A stretch of 8,329 nucleotides of DNA from Bacteroidales bacterium. GTDB lineage: Bacteria > Bacteroidota > Bacteroidia > Bacteroidales > WCHB1-69. The DNA lies in the NCBI GenBank assembly GCA_012518765.1, contig JAAYRN010000309.1, positions 1 to 8,329 of the forward strand, read 5' to 3'. A program made the translations under genes and the position numbers. Below, piece by piece: positions 1-7,200 of this stretch. The notes below the pieces were generated by a model that was not told the origin of the DNA, ran no database searches, and saw only the letters and a list, made by a program, of their open reading frames with translations. Numbering within the stretch: the stretch's first letter is position 1; each line of letters begins with the position of its first letter.

Positions 1-3
1 AAT

Positions 4-1947
4 ATGATTACACTTCATAATATATCTATTTATTTTTCAGAAATTCCTTTATTTGAAGATGTTAGCTCTGTTGTATCCGACAATGACCGCATAGGATTGG
101 TAGGAAAAAATGGAGCTGGAAAAACTACTTTACTACGTATTTTATCGGGAGAATTGCAAGCCGAAAAAGGAAGCATTGTTATTTCAAAAGGGCATAAAAT
201 TGGATATTTACCCCAAGAAAAAATTCTATCCTCAAGCCAAAATATATGGGATGAAACCTTGAGTGCTTTTTCTGAAATCAAGCAAATTGAAAAACAAATT
301 AAAAAACTCAACCAAGAATTATTAGATTTTACCGACTACGAATCAGACGATTATATTCAACTTTTAAACAAACTAAGCGAACTCAACCAGCGATTTGAAT
401 ACCTTGGAGCCAATCGTATTGAATCAGAAAGCGAAAAAGTATTGTTGGGATTGGGATTTTTAAAATCGGATTTTGAGCGTAAAATGAGCGAGTTTAGTAG
501 CGGATGGCAAATGAGGATAGAATTGGCAAAAATCCTTCTTCAAAAACCAGAAATTATTTTATTGGATGAGCCTACCAATCACTTAGATATAGAATCAATT
601 CAATGGTTGGAAGATTTTTTACAAAGCTATTCGGGTGCTGTTATGTTGGTTTCGCACGACCGCACTTTTTTAAACAACGTATGCACACGCACCATTGAAA
701 TCACACATAGAAAAATAGAAGATTATAACTGCAATTATACTACCTATGTAGAAAGACGCATGGAACGCATTGCAAATCAAAAACAAACATTTGACAACCA
801 ACAAAAAGAAGTTGAAGCTATAGAAAAATTCATTAAGCGATTTAGATACAAAGCCACCAAAGCCAAGCAAGTTCAAAGCCGCATAAAAGCCTTAGAAAAA
901 ATGGAGATTGTGGAGGTAGAAGAAATAGATACATCTAAAATTCATTTTCTTTTTCCACCCGCCCCTGCTTGCAATCGCGTAGTGTTTGAAGCCGAAAATC
1001 TTTCTAAAAAATACGACGAAAACCAAGTCTTAAAAAACGTAAACTTTGTAATAGAAAACAAAGAAAAAGTAGCTTTTATAGGAAGAAACGGAGAGGGGAA
1101 AACCACCTTGATGCGTATACTTAATCAAGAATTGTCTCTCACAAATGGAAAATTAGTACGAGGCGATAGGGTGAAAATTGGATATTATGCTCAAAACCAA
1201 AACGCTCTTTTAAATGCTTCTAAAACTGTATTTGAAACTTTAGACGATATAGCCGTAGGTGATGTTCGGACTAAAATACGCGGAATTTTGGGTAGCTTTC
1301 TATTTTCAAACGATGATATTGAAAAAAAAGTCAGCGTTTTATCGGGAGGCGAAAAAGCACGTTTAGCCTTGGCTAAACTATTGTTAGAACCCTACAATGT
1401 ACTTTTATTGGACGAGCCTACCAATCACTTAGATATGCAATCAAAAGATGTTTTGAAAAATGCACTCCTACACTACAACGGCACCCTTGTTATCGTTTCT
1501 CACGACAGGGATTTTTTGCAAGGATTGAGCGATAAAATATTTGAGTTTAAAGATAAATCCATCAAAATTCACTTGGGCGACATACAAGATTATTTGGAAA
1601 AACGAAAAATTGACTCCCTGCAATTGCTAAATAGCCATCAAACCTCATCTGCTACAGCAACTACACATACCCAATCGGAAACCAAACTACAATGGGAGCA
1701 GCAAAAACAAAAAGATAGCTTAACTCGCAAATTGCATCGACAAATTGAAAAAGCCGAAAATGACATTCAACAAGCTGAGAATGAATTAAAAATTATAAAT
1801 CAAAAAATGATGACTCCAGAAAAATATAACGAACAAATCATTTCGGGAGAGCTACACAAAAAACATCAAAGTATAGAACACAAGATTGAAAAGCTTATGC
1901 ACAAATGGGAAACCCTTTGTAATCAGTTAGAAGAATTGAAAAATTAA
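4..1947 (+). CDS. ABC-F family ATPase (ribosome-associated, duplicated ABC domains)
   Basis: This is a complete 647-residue protein with two ABC ATPase domains and no membrane segment, so it is an ABC-F protein rather than a transporter. Domain 1 has Walker A GKNGAGKTT (about 34-42), a degenerate signature FSSGWQMR (164-171), Walker B with TNHLD (184-195) and the H-loop VSHDR (216-220). A charged helical linker of about 100 residues follows, in the position of the P-site tRNA interaction motif. Domain 2 has GRNGEGKTT (360-368), the signature LSGGEKAR (446-453), LLLDEPTNHLD (467-477) and VSHDRDF (498-504). Both Walker B glutamates (E189, E471) are present. Residues about 560-647 form a Lys/Glu/Gln-rich coiled coil. 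Family members bind the ribosomal E site and relieve stalled or non-productive translation states. The ATG at 4 gives the usual family N-terminus (MITLHNISI), but only 3 bp of upstream sequence is visible. Nothing marks it as an antibiotic-resistance member; a housekeeping role is inferred. Confidence 0.95.
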   Translation: MITLHNISIYFSEIPLFEDVSSVVSDNDRIGLVGKNGAGKTTLLRILSGELQAEKGSIVISKGHKIGYLPQEKILSSSQNIWDETLSAFSEIKQIEKQIKKLNQELLDFTDYESDDYIQLLNKLSELNQRFEYLGANRIESESEKVLLGLGFLKSDFERKMSEFSSGWQMRIELAKILLQKPEIILLDEPTNHLDIESIQWLEDFLQSYSGAVMLVSHDRTFLNNVCTRTIEITHRKIEDYNCNYTTYVERRMERIANQKQTFDNQQKEVEAIEKFIKRFRYKATKAKQVQSRIKALEKMEIVEVEEIDTSKIHFLFPPAPACNRVVFEAENLSKKYDENQVLKNVNFVIENKEKVAFIGRNGEGKTTLMRILNQELSLTNGKLVRGDRVKIGYYAQNQNALLNASKTVFETLDDIAVGDVRTKIRGILGSFLFSNDDIEKKVSVLSGGEKARLALAKLLLEPYNVLLLDEPTNHLDMQSKDVLKNALLHYNGTLVIVSHDRDFLQGLSDKIFEFKDKSIKIHLGDIQDYLEKRKIDSLQLLNSHQTSSATATTHTQSETKLQWEQQKQKDSLTRKLHRQIEKAENDIQQAENELKIINQKMMTPEKYNEQIISGELHKKHQSIEHKIEKLMHKWETLCNQLEELKN

Positions 1948-1959
1948 GGCTATTTTTTC
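1938..1959. terminator. A/T-only hairpin spanning both convergent stop codons, possible bidirectional terminator
   Basis: AAAAAT (1939-1944) can pair with ATTTTT (1952-1957) around the 7-base loop TAAGGCT. One extra T follows on the plus strand and the arms end in A/T tracts on either strand. It includes the TAA of the ABC-F gene and the TAG of the minus-strand gene. The stem has only A-T pairs and is therefore weak. It is offered because the two genes are separated by just 2 bp, leaving no other intergenic space for termination. Confidence 0.25.
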
Positions 1960-3119
1960 ATAAACTTCAGCGTTGAAATTCCCCGTTTATTTTGCGTTTT
2001 AATAAAATATATCCCCGACAAAAGAGCCTCTACATTAATTTTACTATCTCCTTTGGTATTTACTTTTTTCAATATTACCAATTTTCCACCTGCATCATAG
2101 ATACTTACTACCGAAGCACTCTCTATACCTTCTAAAGAAATATAATCCGTAGCAGGGTTAGGTGCTACCTGAACTTGAAATGATTGTATATCTTTTACTG
2201 ACTCAGGATTACTAAGCTCATATAAATAAACAGTATCTACAAGATAAACAGAGTTAATTTGCTTATAAACAAACTCTTGCATCCCATCATCTATAAACTG
2301 TCCCGTTTCTTTGTCAAGACTTGCATGTGTTGTCGTTTTAACCTTATTAAAATCAAAATAATCAAATCTTATTTTTTGCTCACCAATTTCATCTTCAAAA
2401 TCTTCGCCAAGGTATGGTAATAAAAGAGGATTAATATTGGGATAAATATAGGTTTCGGTACACAAAGAAGCTTGATTAAAAGTTTGATCTATATTTAGTA
2501 AAGAAAGGGGCATTCCCATTAATAACACACTAACGTACATATTTGTACAATTTTCTTTTGTGTCGTATTTATATGTTATTTGTATATCAATCCCCATATC
2601 ACCCAAACTTAACACTAACTTTGTAGGCTGGTTATTGGCATAAGTATATTTAGCTGTTGTACTTAACTCCCAAGTTGTATTTTCCCAATAGTAAACTTGA
2701 AATGAATCGCATGCATAAGCAGTTACTCCTATGATATCGGCAATATAATCATGTTCTCCTTCCATGTCTTTTACTCCATAATAAATCTCTTTTTGAGACG
2801 GCGTTATGTAAGTCCCTTGATAAGAGTAATGTGTGAGTGTAATATTTTCGTTTTCATAAGAATAAGTTGTTTTTCCAGTAGTATCGCTATATTCATTTAT
2901 CGATACTTTTTCTGAAATTTTCCCTTCGCTATCGTAATAAGTAAAAACTTTATCCGGATTTGAGGTTTGTCCTTCAAAAAAGTAATACGTATGGTTCTCC
3001 GTTTCTTTTCCTTGAGAGTCGTAAAGAAAACTTTCTATAAAAGTCAGAGTTTTAGTAGGTTGTTGTGCAAAAGCAGTCAAAGTGCATGCAAGTATCAAAA
3101 AAGCAAAAAATCGTTTCAT
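1950..3119 (-). CDS. Secreted protein with T9SS type A sorting domain
   Basis: This is a complete 389-residue exported protein of unknown function. The N-terminus is a signal peptide: MKRFF, a hydrophobic core to about residue 17, and a likely signal peptidase I site after AFA (16-18), leaving Gln19 first, as is common in Bacteroidota exported proteins. The last 75 or so residues (about 316-389) are a T9SS type A C-terminal sorting domain: PNPATDYI (320-327), SIYDAGGK (339-346), LLSGIYFIK (366-374) and the terminal LKFMKK. This domain directs export across the outer membrane and is normally removed on the surface. The middle is rich in Tyr, Thr and acidic residues, with recurring YD-x-x-GK-like turns (33-38, 62-67), which suggests a beta-strand ladder. 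No catalytic motif is recognised. The gene diverges from the DUF58 gene and converges on the ABC-F gene. Surface or extracellular location is confident; function is unknown. Confidence 0.92.
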   Translation of the reverse strand: MKRFFAFLILACTLTAFAQQPTKTLTFIESFLYDSQGKETENHTYYFFEGQTSNPDKVFTYYDSEGKISEKVSINEYSDTTGKTTYSYENENITLTHYSYQGTYITPSQKEIYYGVKDMEGEHDYIADIIGVTAYACDSFQVYYWENTTWELSTTAKYTYANNQPTKLVLSLGDMGIDIQITYKYDTKENCTNMYVSVLLMGMPLSLLNIDQTFNQASLCTETYIYPNINPLLLPYLGEDFEDEIGEQKIRFDYFDFNKVKTTTHASLDKETGQFIDDGMQEFVYKQINSVYLVDTVYLYELSNPESVKDIQSFQVQVAPNPATDYISLEGIESASVVSIYDAGGKLVILKKVNTKGDSKINVEALLSGIYFIKTQNKRGISTLKFMKK

Positions 3120-3147
3120 GGCATATTATTTTTAATATTTTAATACG

Positions 3148-3155
3148 CAAAAATA
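3148..3155 (-). promoter_or_regulatory. Bacteroidota -7 box TATTTTTG, proximal copy, for the T9SS type A gene
   Basis: Read on the minus strand this is TATTTTTG, an exact match to the Bacteroidota -7 consensus TAnnTTTG. It lies 28 bp upstream of the minus-strand ATG, leaving a short leader of about 20 bases. No clear TTG -33 box is seen at the usual 17-23 bp spacing. Confidence 0.45.
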
Positions 3156-3168
3156 CATAAATTAATTA

Positions 3169-3176
3169 CAAAAATA
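3169..3176 (-). promoter_or_regulatory. Second TATTTTTG box, distal copy, for the T9SS type A gene
   Basis: An identical TATTTTTG on the minus strand, exactly 21 bp upstream of the proximal copy. It could be an alternative -7 element giving a longer leader. The spacing (13 bases between boxes) is too short for its TTG to serve as the -33 element of the proximal box. Confidence 0.3.
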
Positions 3177-3183
3177 AAAAATA

Positions 3184-3191
3184 TAATTTTT
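3184..3191 (+). promoter_or_regulatory. Weak -7-like box TAATTTTT for the DUF58 gene
   Basis: TAATTTTT matches TAnnTTTG at all defined positions but the last. It ends 37 bp before the DUF58 ATG, nearly the same distance as the exact box before the downstream large gene (38 bp). The region is very A/T-rich, so chance matches are easy. No -33 element is evident. Confidence 0.25.
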
Positions 3192-3228
3192 CGTTGATAT
3201 ACATGTAACATTAAGATATACGTGAACA

Positions 3229-4161
3229 ATGAATCAAATTGATATCAATCAGTTGCGACAATTTAGCTATTTAGAATTAATAGCTCGTCAAATGGTTGAA
3301 GGCTTTATAACGGGATTACACAAAAGTCCTTTTCATGGTTTTTCGGTAGAATTTGCCGAATATCGTCCTTACAATACAGGCGAATCGACACGAAATATTG
3401 ACTGGAAACTATACGGCAAGACCGACAAATTATTTGTCAAGCAATTTGAAGAAGAAACCAATTTACGCTGTCAGCTCATCATCGACACCTCTTCTTCCAT
3501 GTATTTTCCTATCCGGAAAAAACTTTCTTTAGAAAATCCTAATAAGTTATATTTTTCAGTCTATGCCGCAGCTGCTATTATACAAATGCTTAAACAACAA
3601 CGTGATGCAGTAGGATTATCCTTGTTTTCTAATCAAATAGACTTTCATTCACGAGCCAAATCAAACAGTGTTCATATTAAGTTAATTACAACCGAATTGG
3701 AAAAACTACTTTCCAATTACGATGAAAAACAAAAACAAACAACCAATGTAATCGATGCTTTACACGAAATAGCCGAACGCATACACCGCCGTTCTTTGGT
3801 TATTGTATTTAGCGATATGTTTGACAATTTTCATCAAAAAGACGATTTATTTTTAGCCTTACAACATTTACGCTATAATAAACACGAAGTAATTCTATTT
3901 CACGTGTATGACGAAACATTGGAAATAAATTTCGACTTCGACAACAAGCCCTATAAGTTTATCGACATGGAAACACAGGAAATGATTAAAGTCAACGCAA
4001 GCGAAATGAAAAATATTTACCGTAAAGCAATGAAAGAATTTAAAGAAGAATTAAAAATTAGATGCGGACAATACCACATAGATTTGGTGGAAACTAATAT
4101 CAATCAGGGCTTTTACAAGGTATTACTTACCTATTTTTTAAAAAGACAAAAAATGCCCTAA
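3229..4161 (+). CDS. DUF58 domain protein (vWA-like, MoxR/Bat-associated family)
   Basis: This is a complete 310-residue soluble protein. The N-terminal part carries the family hallmarks GLHKSPFHGFSVEFAEYR (29-46) and NIDWKLYGKTD (56-66), followed by the vWA-like domain. The metal-site (MIDAS-type) motif DxSxS is intact as DTSSS (86-90), a candidate metal-site threonine is at 171-172, and the acidic strand end VFSD is at 193-196. The C-terminus NQGFYKVLLTYFLKRQ (292-307) is also typical. Family members are usually encoded beside a MoxR AAA+ ATPase and Bat vWA proteins, and are thought to act as partners or adaptors of MoxR; the biochemical role is poorly defined. None of those partners is in this window. 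There is no signal peptide or membrane anchor, so the protein is predicted cytosolic. The ATG at 3229 gives the normal family start; the nearby GTG at 3222 is out of frame. Confidence 0.93.
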   Translation: MNQIDINQLRQFSYLELIARQMVEGFITGLHKSPFHGFSVEFAEYRPYNTGESTRNIDWKLYGKTDKLFVKQFEEETNLRCQLIIDTSSSMYFPIRKKLSLENPNKLYFSVYAAAAIIQMLKQQRDAVGLSLFSNQIDFHSRAKSNSVHIKLITTELEKLLSNYDEKQKQTTNVIDALHEIAERIHRRSLVIVFSDMFDNFHQKDDLFLALQHLRYNKHEVILFHVYDETLEINFDFDNKPYKFIDMETQEMIKVNASEMKNIYRKAMKEFKEELKIRCGQYHIDLVETNINQGFYKVLLTYFLKRQKMP

Positions 4162-4179
4162 ATTTCTTATGCAACAAAA

Positions 4180-4196
4180 GACTGTTTTAAAGAGTC
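4180..4196. other. 17-bp imperfect palindrome upstream of the large surface-protein gene
   Basis: GACTGTTTTAAAGAGTC is an inverted repeat with one mismatched pair: GACT pairs with AGTC and TTT with AAA around a central T. It ends 17 bp before the TATTTTTG box, at about the position where a -33 element would sit. It could be a regulator site or a weak hairpin after the DUF58 gene. No T-run follows, so an intrinsic terminator is unlikely. Chance is a real possibility in such A/T-rich DNA. Confidence 0.2.
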
Positions 4197-4213
4197 ATTA
4201 ATATATAAAGATG

Positions 4214-4221
4214 TATTTTTG
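4214..4221 (+). promoter_or_regulatory. Bacteroidota -7 box TATTTTTG for the large surface-protein gene
   Basis: An exact match to TAnnTTTG on the plus strand, placed 38 bp before the GTG start at 4260. It predicts transcription from about 4227 and a leader of about 30 bases, making the large gene separate from the DUF58 gene. A good TTG -33 element is not visible. Confidence 0.5.
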
Positions 4222-4259
4222 TAACGTATAAAAAACACTTCGTTATCCCTATTATAAAA

Positions 4260-7200
4260 GTGAAACTGAAAACTATAAACATATTATTTTTCTTGTTTTT
4301 AATAAACGTATTACATGCACAACATGCAAATAATGTTGCATTTATAGAAAATAAAAATCAATGGAACGATAATATTATTTACAAAACAGAATTTAAAGGG
4401 GGAGCTGTTTTTTTTGAAAAAAATGCACTTACCTTCGTTTTGCAAGACAGAGAAGCTTTTGAAAAAATATTACACAGAAAATTTGGTGGAATAGCCACTA
4501 CTAATGAAAAAGATCTTATTATAAACTATTACGCTTACAAAGCTGTTTTCAAAAACACCTCTTCTTCTGTTACTTATAAAGGAGAAAATCCATACAGCGA
4601 TTATAATAATTACTACATAGGAAATGATTCCAAACGTTGGGCAAGCAATGTAAAAAAATATAAATCCATTACTTACGAAAACCTATACGATGGCATTCAT
4701 TTAAAATATTACGAACAAAACACAACACTCAAATACGAATTTTTAGTCGAAAAAGGAATTGACCCAACACAAATACATATCTCTTACGAAGGAGCCGATA
4801 AATTATACTTAAAAAAAGGGAATCTATACATACAATGCGGAAAAGAAAAATTTGTTGAACAGAAACCTTTTGCATATCAGATTAGTACATCTGGCGACAC
4901 CCTGCCCATCGACTGTCGTTTTGTAGTTAAAAACAAAAAAGACGTTTATTTTAAATTAGGCAATTACGACACCTCCGCCCTATTGATTATAGACCCTGTA
5001 TTGGTTTTTTGCTCATACACAGGATCTAAATCTGATAATTGGGGATATTCAGCAACCTATGACTCAGAAGGAAACCTATATGGAGGAGGTAGTGTTTTTG
5101 GAGTAGATTATCCGCTGTCCTTGGGTGCTTTTCAGGTAAATTATGCAGGAGGTTCTTGCGATATTTCTATATCAAAATTTAGTTCTATAGGAGATACATT
5201 ATTGTTTTCCACTTACTTAGGAGGTTCTGGTAGCGAAGTTCCACATAGTTTAATAGTTAATGACAATGATGAACTCTATGTGTTAGCTTCTACTTCTTCT
5301 GCCGATTTTCCCATAACAACCAATGCTTTTGATACTGTTTTTAAAGGTGGCTCTGTTTATCTTTTAACAAATATAATAGGTTATTTAGGTTTTGATATAG
5401 CTATTACTAAGTTTAATTCAACAGGAACCGCTTTGCTTGGCTCTACTTATTTTGGAGGAAACGGAAGCGATGGATTAAGCACCGATGTTATCCTACGAAA
5501 AAACTATGCAGACGAAGTAAGAGGCGAAATTATGGTAGACGAATTTAGCAATGTATACATTGTTTCCAGCACCTCTTCTACCGACTTACCTACTTCAGCT
5601 TCAGCCTATCAACGAAATTATGGTGGAGTAAATCTTGACGGAGTAATTGCCAAATTTAATTATGATTTAAGCGATTTGATTTGGTGTACTTATTTTGGAG
5701 GCGATAGCTCCGAAGCCATTTACAGCATGGCTCTTGATAATGAGCATAATATATATATATGCGGAGGCACCAATTCGCGAAACCTACCCACCACAGTAGG
5801 AGTAGTTCAACCCACTTATGGAGGCGGAGTTACAGATGGTTTTATTGCCAAAATATCGGCAAATGGAGACCAATTACTCTACTCGACTTATTTTGGTAAA
5901 GAAACTTTTGATCAAACCTATTTAATTGAAATAGACAAATCGAAAGATGTGTATGTCATGGGATTAACAGATGCCACAGGTACAGCATGGGTAAAAGATG
6001 CTTCTTGGTATATTCCAAATGGAGGACAAACAGTAAGCAAATTAAATTCTGATTTATCGCAAGTTATATGGTCTACTGCTTTTGGCACAGGCAATCCCGG
6101 TCCCGACATTTCGCCCACAGCTTTTATGGTCGATTTATGTAATAATATTTATATTTCAGGATGGGGTTCGCCTGCAGTAAACAGTCATATAGGCAATCTT
6201 ACCTGCGGAACAAGTGGACTACCCATAACCAACGACGCCTTTCAAAAAACCACAGACAACAACGATTTTTATTTTTTAAGCCTAAGCGACGACGCCTCCC
6301 AATTGGTATTTGCCACCTATTTTGGCGGGAACCGTTCGCCCGAACATGTGGACGGTGGAACCAGTCGTTTTGATAAAAAAGGGTGTATTTATCAAGCCAT
6401 TTGTGCTGGATGTGGAGGCAATCACGACTTGCCTGTAACACCCGGTGTGGTAAGTCCTACTAATCAAAGTAGAAACTGTAATTTAGGTGTTGTTAAAATT
6501 GATTTTAACCTACCCGCTGTAGTTGCCGATTTTACTTGCCCAAACATTATATGTGCCCCTTATACCGTTCATTTTATCAATCGTTCCCAAGAAATTTCAT
6601 TGTTTACAACATTTTACTGGGACTTTGGAGATGGAACTTTTTCCACACAAAAAAATCCTTCGCATTTATACACAAAATCAGGAGTATATAAAGTAAAACT
6701 CATCGTCAGCGATAACGGAAGCTGTAATTTTAGCGACACCTTGATTCGTGAAATAATCGTTTTATCCAACACAAACGACACCCTGCCAAGTCAAACTATA
6801 TGTCAAGGCGATTTTACCCAAATAGGCATAGCTCCCGCTGCTAATCCCAATGTTATTTACTCGTGGACTCCTGCCAATCAGTTAAATAAATCGAATATTT
6901 CCAACCCCATAGCCACCCCCATAGCTACTCAAACTTACACCCTGCGTATATCAGACGGATTTTGTGTAGATACATTGCGTCAAACCGTACATGTAATTCC
7001 TGTTTTATTAGATGCTGGTCCTCAAGATACTATTTGCTTTGCTGACACAGTAATTTTAAAAGCAACCACCATAGGTGGCGATAAATACGTTTGGTCGTCA
7101 AACAAATCATTTAGCGATACCCTAAACCGTCCCATCACCCAATCAACAGGAAAAGCAATAGTTACTAAAAACAATACTTATTACATAAAAATGACTAACG

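Noticed and set aside
30..876. Minus-strand open frames 30-311 and 670-876
   Set aside because: They are antisense to conserved parts of the ABC-F gene, and their translations resemble no protein family.
4..1947. ABC transporter or antibiotic-resistance ABC-F assignment
   Set aside because: There is no transmembrane domain or permease neighbour, so it is not a transporter subunit. Nothing in the sequence or context distinguishes it as a resistance protein rather than a housekeeping ABC-F.
3084..3119. Possible lipobox (ILAC, residues 9-12) in the T9SS type A protein
   Set aside because: The hydrophobic core continues past Cys12 and a better signal peptidase I site follows (AFA before QQ). 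A T9SS sorting domain also argues against lipoprotein anchoring at this Cys.
3229..4161. The DUF58 gene with its neighbours as a ternary or defence-type island
   Set aside because: No partner ATPase, nuclease, toxin or mobile-element gene is present, and the flanking genes are T9SS cargo proteins. The context gives no support for a defence role.
4162..4259. Small RNA, tRNA or riboswitch in the gap before the large gene
   Set aside because: The 98 bp are A/T-rich with only a 17-bp imperfect dyad and a -7 box. No cloverleaf or stable multi-stem structure is apparent.
5749..5760. (AT)6 dinucleotide run inside the large surface-protein gene, considered as a phase-variation site
   Set aside because: At 12 bp it is short for effective slippage, sits in A/T-rich DNA, and encodes part of a normal propeller strand (NIYI). 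No second tract supports a switching mechanism.
5918..6467. Several open frames of 60-80 codons, on the minus strand and in another plus frame (5918-6118, 6161-6373, 6199-6441, 6282-6467)
   Set aside because: They lie wholly inside the continuous coding frame of the large surface protein, which has recognisable domains throughout. Their products are low-complexity Arg- or Trp-rich sequences with no family features.
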